From Pseudoalteromonas sp. T1lg75 (GTDB taxonomy: Bacteria; Pseudomonadota; Gammaproteobacteria; Enterobacterales; Alteromonadaceae), in NCBI RefSeq assembly GCF_002964705.1, contig NZ_PQCD01000019.1, forward strand, positions 1-44,433: a stretch of 44,433 bases of DNA, given 5' to 3'. How positions within the stretch are numbered: position 1 is the first letter of the stretch; every line of letters begins with the position of its first letter. A program made the position numbers and the translations under genes. Below are positions 21,648-30,190 of the stretch, piece after piece. The notes beneath the pieces are model-generated. The model saw only the letters and a list, made by a program, of their open reading frames with translations. It ran no database searches and was not told the origin of the DNA.

Positions 21648-21750
21648 CGTTCTAGAGAATAATAATAAAAAGTTAGAACAAACATAATAAAAAGAAGCTC
21701 GTACAACGAGACTGCTAAAGAAATTCGGCCACCCTTGCGGTGGCTTTTTC
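21648..21750 (+). ncRNA. Candidate small RNA (about 100 nt) between hemE and rsd
   Basis: A good promoter (21613-21641) is followed by about 80 non-coding A-rich bases, a hairpin CTCGT-ACA-ACGAG (about 21697-21709), and a strong terminator GCCACC-CTTGC-GGTGGC with T5 (21728-21749). Nothing protein-like lies between. Either this is a free small RNA or a terminated leader of rsd, which starts 154 bases farther on. Family membership is not recognised. The rest of 21464-21612 and 21751-21903 shows only the inverted repeat noted above and an A7/T7 hairpin at 21581-21602. Confidence 0.5.
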
Positions 21751-21903
21751 TTTTCTAGCGCCCTAATTATCTAAGCTGCCGATTGCAATCATCCGACCTC
21801 CGCCCTGTAATAATCTGAAATAATAATTCTGAAAAATAGGTTGACCTTTGCCTCAGATTTCCTTTTTATAGGAGGTAACGCCAGAGAGGTTAGGAGAGCA
21901 GTG

Positions 21904-22371
21904 ATGTTATCGCAATTGGAAAAAGCACAAGAAAAATGGGGCGGTAGCCATAGCGTCATCGATAAGTGGTTAACAGACCGCCAGGAGCTATTGGTTCAGT
22001 ACTGTGGCTTAGCGGGCCCGGCACACCACGGTAAGCATGATCAGGCATTACCGGAGCAGGCCAATATCCAGAGTTTTTGCCAATTATTGATGGACTATCT
22101 CTCAGCCGGCCACTTTGAAATCTACGACGACATTGTTAAGCAATGCGAAAGCCGCGGCGAAGACAGCCTGAAGCTGGCGCGCTCCTTGTATCCGCAAATT
22201 TCCGCAACCACAGATATCGCCCTCGACTTTAACGATAACTACGCGGAAACCAAAAGCGACGATTTACTGGAGAACTTCGATAAAGACCTGTCGCAGCTAG
22301 GCGAAGCACTGAGCATTCGCTTTGAACTGGAAGATGAGTTGATCCATAACCTCTACACCAATCACACTTAA
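21904..22371 (+). CDS. rsd: Regulator of sigma D (anti-sigma-70 factor)
   Basis: Rsd/AlgQ proteins bind sigma-70 region 4 and favour alternative sigma factors in stationary phase. The protein has 155 residues from the ATG at 21904 (MLSQLEKAQEKWGG), close to E. coli Rsd at 158. The conserved N-terminal block ending DKWLTDRQELLVQYCGLAG is present, and the protein is helical and acidic. I choose 21904 because AGGAGA lies six bases upstream; the frame stays open to 21841 but without a typical site. Proximity to hemE is shared with E. coli. Confidence 0.92.
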   Translation: MLSQLEKAQEKWGGSHSVIDKWLTDRQELLVQYCGLAGPAHHGKHDQALPEQANIQSFCQLLMDYLSAGHFEIYDDIVKQCESRGEDSLKLARSLYPQISATTDIALDFNDNYAETKSDDLLENFDKDLSQLGEALSIRFELEDELIHNLYTNHT

Positions 22372-22381
22372 TTCAATACAC

Positions 22382-22417
22382 AAAAAAGCCCCGCTCATTG
22401 AGCGGGGCTTTTTTTTG
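22382..22417. terminator. Bidirectional terminator between rsd and fkpA-like gene
   Basis: AAGCCCCGCT-CATT-GAGCGGGGCTT (22387-22410 core) with flanking A and T runs ends both convergent genes. Confidence 0.92.
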
Positions 22418-22469
22418 CGTTTACGCTTGTGCGCGGCGGTGCTGGCCAGCGCACAAAAACTAACCCTGA

Positions 22470-23222
22470 TTACTCAGCGTCAGTTTTTTCCGCTTTAACG
22501 ATCTCAAGCAGCTCAACTTCGAATACCAGCGTTGAGTTAGCAGGGATCTTACCTAGGTCACGTTCGCCGTAAGCAAGCTCTGAAGGGATAGTGAACTTGT
22601 ACTTAGAACCAACAGGCATAAGTTGAAGACCTTCGGTCCAGCCTGGGATTACGCGGTTAAGCGGGAAGCTGGTAGGTTCATTGCGTGAGTATGAGCTGTC
22701 GAACTCGGTACCGTCGATCAAGGTGCCCTTGTAGTGCACTTTAACCGTGTCTGTTTCAGCTGGCTTGTCGCCTTCGGCAGCGGTGATCACTTCGTACTGT
22801 AGACCAGACTCAGTTACCGTCACGCCTTCTTTCTTAGCGTTATCGGCTAGGTATTTCTCACCTTCTTCTTTGCTCTTAGCTGCAGCCGCTTTCGCTTGCT
22901 CTTGCTGCTTAGTACGTACCGACTCATCAAGAGTAGTTAGCACTTCACGAATTTTCTCTTCGTCTAGCTTGGCTTCACCGGCTAGTGCATCTTTAAAACC
23001 ACGTAGCATTAGCTCTTGGTCAAGAACGATACCCAGCTCTTTTTTGTCGGCTAGGTCTTTGTTTAGGAAAGTACCAACAGAGGCACCAATACCATAAGCT
23101 TGTTGCTGAGCTTCAGTTTCTAGTTTTACTTCTTTTACTTCTTGCTTAGCTGCTTCTTGGTTACACGCTGTAAGGGCTAGTACTGACGCCGCTACAAGCG
23201 ATAGTTTAATTGTTTTTTTCAT
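22470..23222 (-). CDS. fkpA: FKBP-type peptidyl-prolyl isomerase, FkpA-like lipoprotein
   Basis: The protein has 250 residues from the ATG at 23222, with GGAGATA just upstream. The N-terminus is a lipoprotein signal with lipobox LTAC, so it should be membrane-anchored rather than freely periplasmic as in E. coli. Residues about 35-125 form the helical dimerisation domain (YGIGASVGTFLNKDL). Residues about 135-245 form the FKBP domain (VKVHYKGTLIDGTEFDSSY, FPLNRVIPGWTEGLQLMPVG, PSELAYGERDLGKIPANSTL). It would act as chaperone and prolyl isomerase for envelope proteins. E. coli has fkpA near slyX, and slyX is also near here. Confidence 0.93.
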   Translation of the reverse strand: MKKTIKLSLVAASVLALTACNQEAAKQEVKEVKLETEAQQQAYGIGASVGTFLNKDLADKKELGIVLDQELMLRGFKDALAGEAKLDEEKIREVLTTLDESVRTKQQEQAKAAAAKSKEEGEKYLADNAKKEGVTVTESGLQYEVITAAEGDKPAETDTVKVHYKGTLIDGTEFDSSYSRNEPTSFPLNRVIPGWTEGLQLMPVGSKYKFTIPSELAYGERDLGKIPANSTLVFEVELLEIVKAEKTDAE

Positions 23223-23314
23223 ATCTATCTCCAGCAACATAAGGTTGCCATTTTAAGGTTACAAAACTAAATTTTGATTAGGCGTAACGCCTATTTTTCC
23301 AACTCCAGCATGAG

Positions 23315-23357
23315 GCTGTTTTTCTAATTACTTTAATGAAATAATTAGAAAAACAAC
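23315..23357. repeat. AT-rich perfect hairpin between divergent fkpA and WD40 genes
   Basis: GTTTTTCTAATTA (23318-23330) and TAATTAGAAAAAC (23342-23354) form a perfect 13-base inverted repeat with an 11-base loop. One mismatch extends it to about 16. It is not followed by a U tract, so it is more likely a regulatory or recombination feature than a terminator. Confidence 0.5.
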
Positions 23358-23419
23358 CTTGAGTCGCGACCCTAGTCTAACTGCTTGAGGCAACAGAGTT
23401 AAGGGACACTTGCAAATTT

Positions 23420-24406
23420 ATGATAATAATTCGCACACTGCTCGTTACGGTCTTGTTAAGCCTGATTGTCGGCTGTCAGCCGCAACAATCCGATACCGTT
23501 AAACAGCACCCCCATGCCGCTACCGGCGCCTATGATGCCGCTATTTCAGAGGACGGTCGCTATAGCCTGGTGTCTACAGTAGAACATGGTGTCGCCGCCT
23601 GGGACAATCAAGTCAATGCACTGAAATTCCAATGGTACTTGAGCGAAGATGAACAGAATCTGGTTATCGCTCTGGATATCGCCGCCGATAACAGCACGGC
23701 GGTCACTGCCACCAAGGAGCAGTTTGCGCTGTGGGATATGAACAGTGGCGAGAACCTGGGTTACTATCAAATAGACCAATCCCATATTCGTGATATCGCC
23801 CTAAGCAAGGGGGGGCGCTATGTGTTGTATGGCCGTGCCGATGGCGTTGCCGTACATATCGATTTACAAACCGGGCGCCGGCTGGAGTTTCTTGGTCATC
23901 AGGAAAAGATCAATGCGGTGGCGCTGTCCCCCAATGGTCGTTACGCCCTGACCGGCGGAAATGACTACAGCGCCTACCTTTGGGATACCCGCAGCGGTCA
24001 GGTAGTGTATCGCTTTAATCATGCCAGTCGCGTCACTCAGGTCGCCTTAGACCCCCAAGGGCGTTTTGCTTTTAGCGCCGGCAGCAAGCGCCAGGCCACG
24101 ATTTGGGATCTGACAACAGGTGCACAGCACAGTAATTTGCAGTATATTGCCCGCCAGAAAATTTTCAGCGCGGTACGTTTTTCCGCCGATGGCCAGTGGC
24201 TCGCTACCGGCTCACCGAGCCGTGAAGTGGCGCTGTGGAATATCAGCAGCGGCAAGCGCGTGTTGGATTATCAGGTTGCGGCCAGAGCCAATAGCCAGCC
24301 AAAATCGGCGGTGGTCTTTGCCGTTGCCTTTAACAAACAAAATCAACTGATCACCGAAAGTTCCAGTGGTCTGTCTGAATATTTTGAGATTAAGAGAGCC
24401 CCATGA
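23420..24406 (+). CDS. WD40-repeat lipoprotein
   Basis: The protein has 328 residues. The N-terminus is a lipoprotein signal with lipobox IVGC near residue 19. At least six WD40/beta-propeller blades follow, visible as recurring ISEDGRYSLVST, LSKGGRYVLYG, LSPNGRYALTGGNDYSAYLW, LDPQGRFAFSAG and FSADGQWLATGSPSREVALW. It would form one propeller tethered to the envelope and act as a protein-binding platform; the partner is unknown. It overlaps slyX by four bases (ATGA), so the two are translationally coupled. Confidence 0.88.
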   Translation: MIIIRTLLVTVLLSLIVGCQPQQSDTVKQHPHAATGAYDAAISEDGRYSLVSTVEHGVAAWDNQVNALKFQWYLSEDEQNLVIALDIAADNSTAVTATKEQFALWDMNSGENLGYYQIDQSHIRDIALSKGGRYVLYGRADGVAVHIDLQTGRRLEFLGHQEKINAVALSPNGRYALTGGNDYSAYLWDTRSGQVVYRFNHASRVTQVALDPQGRFAFSAGSKRQATIWDLTTGAQHSNLQYIARQKIFSAVRFSADGQWLATGSPSREVALWNISSGKRVLDYQVAARANSQPKSAVVFAVAFNKQNQLITESSSGLSEYFEIKRAP

Positions 24407-24618
24407 ACCACTTAGAAGCACGTATTGAAAGTCTCGAGGCCAAGGTGGCGTTTCAAGACGAGACCATAGATATACTCAATGATGAGCTTAAGGCACACCA
24501 GCAGCAGATGGCAAAAATGCGCCGTCAAATGGAGCTATTGGGCGAGAAGTTCCGTGAAGTGCAAAGCAGTTCGACAATGATGCCGCAGGAGCAAGAGCCG
24601 CCCCCGCCGCACTACTAG
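24403..24618 (+). CDS. slyX: SlyX family protein
   Basis: A 71-residue protein, almost all coiled coil (ESLEAKVAFQDETIDILNDE). It ends with the PPPPHY tail typical of SlyX. Its function is not established. The start overlaps the WD40 gene stop. In E. coli slyX also lies near fkpA. Confidence 0.93.
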   Translation: MNHLEARIESLEAKVAFQDETIDILNDELKAHQQQMAKMRRQMELLGEKFREVQSSSTMMPQEQEPPPPHY

Positions 24619-24630
24619 GCAACCCTAAGC

Positions 24631-24831
24631 TTATTCCGGTTTAAAGACGCCGATCACCTGCTCAAACTGACGCGTTGAAGCTTGTACGGCGTTTTCCGGC
24701 TGGGTCATGATATGACCGCACTCAACACACTGCACTTTTTCCACATCGTGTTCTTTATACAGCATCATGGTATCCATTTGCTGACACTCGGGACAACTGG
24801 CCCCGGCAATAAAACGCTTTTTCTGTTTCAT
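24631..24831 (-). CDS. yheV: YheV-family zinc-ribbon protein
   Basis: A 66-residue protein with a four-cysteine zinc ribbon: CPEC near residue 13 and CVEC near residue 35. The sequence KKRFIAGASCPECQQMD is the family signature. The role is unknown. It is convergent with slyX and divergent from yheS. E. coli yheV belongs to the same wider neighbourhood. Confidence 0.92.
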   Translation of the reverse strand: MKQKKRFIAGASCPECQQMDTMMLYKEHDVEKVQCVECGHIMTQPENAVQASTRQFEQVIGVFKPE

Positions 24832-24952
24832 ACTCTCAACCCCTTGGCCGAAATCACCCGGCTTTAAAGCGCCAGTTTATCATAAAAACTTTCCCGCTTG
24901 GGCAAGGACTCCATGATATGATATCGGCCATTATTCACACCATGCAGTAACT

Positions 24953-26866
24953 ATGATTCAAATCAGCGACATCGAGCTTTTACGCGGCCCAAAATGCCTG
25001 TTAAAAAATGCCAGTGCAACCCTCTTCCCACAACATAAAGTGGGCTTAGTGGGCAGTAATGGCTGTGGTAAATCGAGCCTGTTTGCCCTGCTTAAAGGCG
25101 AACTGCAACTCGATGCCGGTGAAGCCAAAATTCCCAAGGAATGGTCCATAGCCTCGGTTAAGCAGGAAACTCCGGCGCTGGATATCAGCGCCCTAGAGTA
25201 TGTGTTGCAGGGTCACCCCCAGTATTATGCGCTGCGCACCGAGCTGAAAGCGGCGGAGCAAAGCGGCGATGGCGACACTCAGGCTAGGGTGCACCAGCAG
25301 CTGGAATTGATGAAGGGTTACAGCATTGAGGCCAAGGCGGGAGAGCTGCTGCATGGTTTAGGCTTTGCCAATAGCCAGATAGATTATCCGGTCAGTGACT
25401 TTTCCGGGGGCTGGCGTATGCGTCTTAACCTGGCGCAGGCGCTGATCCGCGATGCCGATCTGCTGTTGCTCGATGAACCGACCAACCACCTGGATCTCGA
25501 TGCCGTGTACTGGCTCGAGCGCTTCTTACGTGCCTACAGCGGCACCCTGGTACTTATCTCGCACGACCGTGAATTTCTCGATGCCGTGGTCGGTGAAATC
25601 TGGCACATAGATCAGCAGTTGATCAATGTGTACAAGGGCAATTACTCCCAGTTTGAACGCCAAAAGGCCGAGCGTTTGGCCCAGCATCAGGCGCAATTTG
25701 TAAAACAACAAGAACAAATTGCCCATTTAGAAAAGTTTATCGCCCGCTTTAAGGCCAAGGCCAGTAAGGCCAAACAGGCACAAAGCCGGGTTAAGGCCTT
25801 AGAGCGCATGGAAAAGCTGGCCCCAGCCCATGTCGACTCACCGTTCGACTTTAGCTTTGCCGAGCCCGATGCCCTGCCCAATCCGCTGATCGCCCTTGAT
25901 GGCGCCCAGGCCGGCTATGGCGACACCACCATTTTGCACAGCATTAAGCTCAATTTGGTACCGGGCAGTCGCATTGCCTTACTAGGTCGCAACGGTGCGG
26001 GTAAATCCACACTGATCAAATTACTGGCTCAGGAGATCAAACCGCAGGCCGGTGAGGTGTTTTATCACCAAGGTCTCAAGGTGGGTTACTTTGCTCAGCA
26101 TCAGTTGGAAGCCCTGGATTTAGAGGCTAGCCCGGTGACCCACCTGCAACGCCTGGACCCTCAGGCCAGCGAGCAGTCGCTGCGCGACTTCCTTGGCGGC
26201 TTTGCCTTTATCGGCGATAAGGCGCTGGAGGCGGTGGCGCCTTTCTCCGGCGGCGAGAAAGCCCGCCTGGTGTTGGCCATGCTGGTCTATCAAAAACCGA
26301 ACCTGCTGTTACTGGATGAGCCTACCAACCACCTGGACTTGGAAATGCGTCATGCCCTGGTAATGGCATTGCAAGGTTTTGAAGGCGCCATGGTGACGGT
26401 ATCGCACGACCGCCACCTGTTAAAGAACACCGCCGATGAGTTCTATCTGGTCGACAGCGGCGAAGTGAGCCAGTTTGGTTATGATCTCGATGCCTATTAC
26501 CAATGGCTGCTTAAGGCCAATCAGGCGGAAAAGCCCGCACAGAGCACTGAAGATAAGGCCCATTCCAGCGCCAATCGCAAGGAGCAAAAGCGTAAGGAAG
26601 CCGAGTTTCGCAAGCAGGTGCAACCGCTGAAAAAAGCCATCGAGAAGCTGGAGAAGCAGCTCGACAAGCTCAGCCCACAGCTAAGCGAGATTGAGCAGCA
26701 GCTCAGCGATAACAGCCTGTATGAAGAGCAGCACAAGGAAAAGCTCAAACAATTGCTGGCACAGCAAACCGAGGCGGCAAAACAGCAGGAGCAGGTGGAA
26801 GAAGAATTGCTGGAGCTAATGAGCGAGCTCGAAGAACAAGAGCAGGCCTTTTATGAGCAAGATTAG
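24953..26866 (+). CDS. yheS: ABC-F family ATPase YheS
   Basis: A 637-residue soluble protein with two ABC domains, as in E. coli YheS (also 637). Walker A motifs are GSNGCGKSS and GRNGAGKST; signature motifs are FSGGWRMR and FSGGEKAR; Walker B regions read LLLLDEPTNHLDLD in both halves. The interdomain arm (about 230-290) and a C-terminal coiled coil from about 535 to the end are present. No membrane segments exist, so it is not a transporter. ABC-F proteins act at the ribosomal E site. The next gene overlaps its end by 14 bases. Confidence 0.96.
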   Translation: MIQISDIELLRGPKCLLKNASATLFPQHKVGLVGSNGCGKSSLFALLKGELQLDAGEAKIPKEWSIASVKQETPALDISALEYVLQGHPQYYALRTELKAAEQSGDGDTQARVHQQLELMKGYSIEAKAGELLHGLGFANSQIDYPVSDFSGGWRMRLNLAQALIRDADLLLLDEPTNHLDLDAVYWLERFLRAYSGTLVLISHDREFLDAVVGEIWHIDQQLINVYKGNYSQFERQKAERLAQHQAQFVKQQEQIAHLEKFIARFKAKASKAKQAQSRVKALERMEKLAPAHVDSPFDFSFAEPDALPNPLIALDGAQAGYGDTTILHSIKLNLVPGSRIALLGRNGAGKSTLIKLLAQEIKPQAGEVFYHQGLKVGYFAQHQLEALDLEASPVTHLQRLDPQASEQSLRDFLGGFAFIGDKALEAVAPFSGGEKARLVLAMLVYQKPNLLLLDEPTNHLDLEMRHALVMALQGFEGAMVTVSHDRHLLKNTADEFYLVDSGEVSQFGYDLDAYYQWLLKANQAEKPAQSTEDKAHSSANRKEQKRKEAEFRKQVQPLKKAIEKLEKQLDKLSPQLSEIEQQLSDNSLYEEQHKEKLKQLLAQQTEAAKQQEQVEEELLELMSELEEQEQAFYEQD

Positions 26867-27326
26867 CGCCGCAGAGTTTTGGCGCTTTAGCCTGACTGTG
26901 TACGCCAACCCCCAGGTGCAAAAAGCCCTGTTGCAGTGGCAGGACGAGTACGACCTGAACGTCAATCTCTGCCTGCTGCTGGCCTATTTAGACTGCCACC
27001 AGCAAGCCCTGGACTCTTCCCAGTTGCAAGCGCTGCAAACGGCCATAGCGCCCTTTAACCAGCTTGCCCTTAAACCCCTGCGCCAGGTGCGCGCCGAGGT
27101 CAAGGCGCAGCAGGGGTCACTGCTCGACTACCCGGCACTGCGCCAGCAGTTACTCGACCTCGAACTGCAATTTGAACGCCAGCAGCAAATGCAGTTGGTA
27201 CAGGCCTGTCACACCCTGAAGCTACGCTCTGAGAGTAAGGCCAACAACCTGGCTTTGTATCTACCCAGCTCCCTACTGCCGCTAAATGCTGATCTGGATC
27301 AAGCTCTGCACGCAATCACAGACTAA
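26853..27326 (+). CDS. TIGR02444 family protein
   Basis: A 157-residue helical soluble protein. The pattern FWRFSLTVYANPQVQKALL near the N-terminus, then NVNLCLLLAYLD, is the family signature. The function is unknown. It starts inside the end of yheS (14-base overlap), so it is translated from the same message. Confidence 0.88.
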   Translation: MSKISAAEFWRFSLTVYANPQVQKALLQWQDEYDLNVNLCLLLAYLDCHQQALDSSQLQALQTAIAPFNQLALKPLRQVRAEVKAQQGSLLDYPALRQQLLDLELQFERQQQMQLVQACHTLKLRSESKANNLALYLPSSLLPLNADLDQALHAITD

Positions 27327-27411
27327 CCCTAAAATAACCTTGATCTAGGTCATATTGCCACCGGCTCGGCTCTCCTACACTAGCCATATCAAAGGAACAG
27401 GAGACGCCATC

Positions 27412-27558
27412 ATGCAAGTATTCTTTCGCGACTTTTTCTCAGACCCGGTGCTGTTTATGTCTTTCGGCATACTGACTGTAGTGATTTTACTTTGCTTGTT
27501 CTATGTGGGCTATTTCGTGAAGAAAGTCATGGACGCCGAGGTTCCTGAAGGAAACTAA
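27412..27558 (+). CDS. DUF3149-type small membrane protein
   Basis: A 48-residue protein with one central transmembrane segment (about 14-36), a hydrophobic acidic N-terminus (FFRDFFSDPVLFMSFG) and a short charged tail. The ATG at 27412 has AGGAGA seven bases upstream, a strong site. The frame is open farther upstream but that part has no ribosome site. The function is unknown. It ends about 60 bases before a terminator. Confidence 0.85.
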   Translation: MQVFFRDFFSDPVLFMSFGILTVVILLCLFYVGYFVKKVMDAEVPEGN

Positions 27559-27620
27559 TTACCCCGCCACGGGCCAAGCTTATACGCCCTTGGCTACCAA
27601 CCAAATTAAGCACGACGCAC

Positions 27621-27660
27621 AAAGCCTCCTCTAATCTTGCATTAGCGGAGGCTTTATTTT
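27621..27660 (+). terminator. Terminator after DUF3149 gene
   Basis: AAAGCCTCC (27621-27629) pairs with GGAGGCTTT (27647-27655), with an inner CTAAT/ATTAG stem and TTTT after it. Confidence 0.85.
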
Positions 27661-27709
27661 TATGCGATAAAAATGAGCATGTCGCCAAACTTTGTTACTA
27701 TAGTGCGCG

Positions 27710-28714
27710 ATGTATTCTGATTTTGTTGGTAAATATTCAGTGAGTAACCACTTTACCCCTGCCTGGTGGATGCCCGGCCGCCACCTGCAAACCATTTTAC
27801 CGCGCTTTTTTCGCCCCGGTTTTAAGGTGAATGTCAGCCGCGAAATCATCACCACAGAAGATGACGACTTTCTCGATCTTGCCTGGGCACAACCGGCCCA
27901 GCCGGATAAGCCACTGGTGATCATCCTCCATGGTCTGGAGGGTAATATCGACAGCTTTTATGCCAAGGGCATGATGCTGGCGTTGCAAGCGGCAGGGCTG
28001 GATGCGGTGCTGATGCATTTTCGCAACTGCTCCGGCGAACCAAACCGACAAACCCGCGCCTATCACAGCGGCGAAACTCAGGATTTAGGCTTTTTTATCC
28101 GCACCCTGCAGCAACGTTTTCCCGGACGTGCCTTAGCGGCGGTCGGCTTTTCACTCGGCGGCAACGTGCTGGCCAAATACCTGGGTGAGCAGCGCGAGCA
28201 CAGTGGCCTTAAGGCCGCAGCGGTGATCAGCGCCCCTCATGATTTATCCAGCTCCTGTCAGGTGATCCGCAAAAGCCTGGGCAAAATTTATCAGCACTAC
28301 CTGCTTGGCCGCATGAAAAAGTCCATGACCCGCAAGCTGCCGCACCTCAAAGGTGCGCTTGATATGAGTGCCGAGCAGCTCAACAGCATCAATGACCTGT
28401 GGCAGTTTGACGATATGATCACCGCGCCCCTGCATGGTTTTAACGGCGCCGAGGATTACTACCAAAAAAGCAGTGCCAAGCCCTATTTGAAACATATTGC
28501 CACCCCGACCCTGATAATTCATGCCGAAGACGACCCCATGCTGGCAACCCCGGCGGTACCCCGCCCAGAAGATGTCTCCGCCGCCGTTGATTTACGCGTA
28601 TCGGCCAAGGGCGGGCATGTGGGCTTTATCAGTTGCAGCGGCTGGTTTAAACCGGAATTTTGGTTAGAGCAAACCGTCCCCCAATATTTCTTAGAGCAAT
28701 TAGAAAACGCATGA
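27710..28714 (+). CDS. yheT: YheT-family alpha/beta hydrolase
   Basis: A 334-residue protein of the YheT/EMB8 esterase family. The nucleophile elbow is GFSLGG near residue 146, the Asp is in HAEDDPM, and the His is in KGGHVGF near the C-terminus. The N-terminal GRHLQTILPR and HFRNCSGEPN are also typical. Substrates are not known. The GTG at 27740 (SNHFTPAWW) is an alternative start that fits the E. coli protein length better; neither start has a strong ribosome site. It overlaps yheU by four bases. Confidence 0.93.
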   Translation: MYSDFVGKYSVSNHFTPAWWMPGRHLQTILPRFFRPGFKVNVSREIITTEDDDFLDLAWAQPAQPDKPLVIILHGLEGNIDSFYAKGMMLALQAAGLDAVLMHFRNCSGEPNRQTRAYHSGETQDLGFFIRTLQQRFPGRALAAVGFSLGGNVLAKYLGEQREHSGLKAAAVISAPHDLSSSCQVIRKSLGKIYQHYLLGRMKKSMTRKLPHLKGALDMSAEQLNSINDLWQFDDMITAPLHGFNGAEDYYQKSSAKPYLKHIATPTLIIHAEDDPMLATPAVPRPEDVSAAVDLRVSAKGGHVGFISCSGWFKPEFWLEQTVPQYFLEQLENA

Positions 28715-28974
28715 TCATTCCCTACCAAGAATTAAGTAAAGAAGCACTTACCAACCTCATAGAGCAGTTTATTCTTCGCGAAGGCACCGACTATGGTGAA
28801 ACCGAGGTGGACAAGGCTACGAAAATCGAACAGGTGCTTGGCCTGATAAAAAGCGGCGAGGCGCTGATCGTTTACTCGGAACTCCATGAAGAAGTAAACA
28901 TTATGAGCGCCCAGCAGTTTAAGCAAATGCAGACCGAGGAAGGCGACTATCACATTGATAGGGATGAGTTTTAA
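28711..28974 (+). CDS. yheU: YheU family protein
   Basis: An 87-residue acidic soluble protein with the family pattern MIIPYQELSKEALTNLIEQF and FILREGTDYGE. The function is unknown. Its ATG overlaps the yheT stop (ATGA), as expected for the conserved yheT-yheU pair. Confidence 0.92.
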   Translation: MIIPYQELSKEALTNLIEQFILREGTDYGETEVDKATKIEQVLGLIKSGEALIVYSELHEEVNIMSAQQFKQMQTEEGDYHIDRDEF

Positions 28975-29092
28975 TCGGGGCTGGCAAATACCAGCCCGTA
29001 CCACTACCAGCATTTTTCGCTAACCAAACTCACCCGCGGCTGTTATGCTGATCACCCAAAGCAGCAGCCCACTCAGCCAACAAGGAATGTGT

Positions 29093-29410
29093 ATGCCGTT
29101 AATCGCTCAAACCCCAGAACCGCCCTACTACACGGTTATTTTTACCTCGGTGCGCACCGAGATAGATGAAGGCTATGGCGACACCGCCACCCGCATGGTG
29201 GAGCTGGCCGAGCAACAGCCCGGCTTTTTAGGCGTCGAATCTGCTCGCGAGGAAGTGGGCATCACCGTCTCCTACTGGGCCGATCTGGAATCGATAAAAA
29301 ACTGGAAGCACAATATGGAGCATCTTGCAGCGCAAAAACTAGGACGCAAGAAGTGGTATGCCTCGTTTAAATTACGGATCGCTAAAGTCGAACGGGATTA
29401 TGGCATGTGA
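29093..29410 (+). CDS. Antibiotic biosynthesis monooxygenase (ABM) domain protein
   Basis: A 105-residue protein with a single ABM fold (dimeric alpha/beta barrel). The typical stretch is QQPGFLGVESAREE followed by TVSYWADLESIKNWKHN. Proteins of this kind may be cofactor-free oxygenases or heme/quinone-binding. The substrate is unknown. I use the ATG at 29093, six bases after AAGGAA; two upstream ATG codons have poorer spacing. Its stop overlaps the GTG start of the next gene by four bases. Confidence 0.87.
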   Translation: MPLIAQTPEPPYYTVIFTSVRTEIDEGYGDTATRMVELAEQQPGFLGVESAREEVGITVSYWADLESIKNWKHNMEHLAAQKLGRKKWYASFKLRIAKVERDYGM

Positions 29411-30105
29411 GTGCATTAGGCTTTAAGACACCAAAACTCATATTGCTACCCGGTCTTGATGGAACTGGGAAGTTGTTTGAACCACTAGTTCAACATTTAC
29501 CAGCACACATTGATTACGAAATATATCCTTTAAATCAATTTTCAGATGCCAAACAAGTGGATGTCGCGAATGAAATAGCAGAACGACTAGGTAACCAAGA
29601 AGTGATACTGTTCGCTGAATCCTACTCAGGGCGCATTGCCTATGCTCTAGCTCAGAATTCAAATTTAAAAATTAAACACATTATTTTTGCTGCCAGTTTT
29701 CTTCAGCGCCCATCTCCCCTAAGCAGATATGCTTACCTGACCCCGCTGACATTGATAAAGAAAAACATCATTCCTGTTAAGCTATTAAATTGGGCTCTGT
29801 TCGGTAACCAAGATCATGACAGCATCCTGACAACTTTATTTATGAGTACTCTGAAAGGAGTGAGCAACACGACACTTCGTCAAAGACTCAAGAATATCGC
29901 CCAGCTAAATGGGCCTAAACAAGTAATTTCTGTCCCTTGCACTTACATCCAAGCAACTAACGACAAACTAGTTCCTCAGCACGCTATTTACCTATTTCAG
30001 AGCCTATGCAAACAGCTGAATATTGAAAAAATTGAAGGGGGACACTTCATCGCTCAAAGTAGCCCAAGGAAAGTCGCTGAAATCATCAATAAGCAAATAG
30101 CATGA
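29407..30105 (+). CDS. Alpha/beta hydrolase, AT-rich
   Basis: A 232-residue protein with an alpha/beta hydrolase fold. LILLPGLDGTGKLFEPL is near the N-terminus (oxyanion region), the nucleophile elbow is ESYSG near residue 73, and the probable catalytic His is in EGGHFIAQ near the C-terminus. The substrate is unknown. Its GTG overlaps the ABM stop (GTGA), so translation is coupled. The gene is clearly more A/T-rich than its neighbours on both sides, which suggests later acquisition even though it is neatly joined to the ABM gene. Confidence 0.84.
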   Translation: MSALGFKTPKLILLPGLDGTGKLFEPLVQHLPAHIDYEIYPLNQFSDAKQVDVANEIAERLGNQEVILFAESYSGRIAYALAQNSNLKIKHIIFAASFLQRPSPLSRYAYLTPLTLIKKNIIPVKLLNWALFGNQDHDSILTTLFMSTLKGVSNTTLRQRLKNIAQLNGPKQVISVPCTYIQATNDKLVPQHAIYLFQSLCKQLNIEKIEGGHFIAQSSPRKVAEIINKQIA

Positions 30106-30190
30106 GTCGCAATTTTACGTGAAAATACTTGTGGACTTTGCAATCTTCTCCCCAAGCGATAGAATCACGCCGTGTCGATAATGGCACGTT

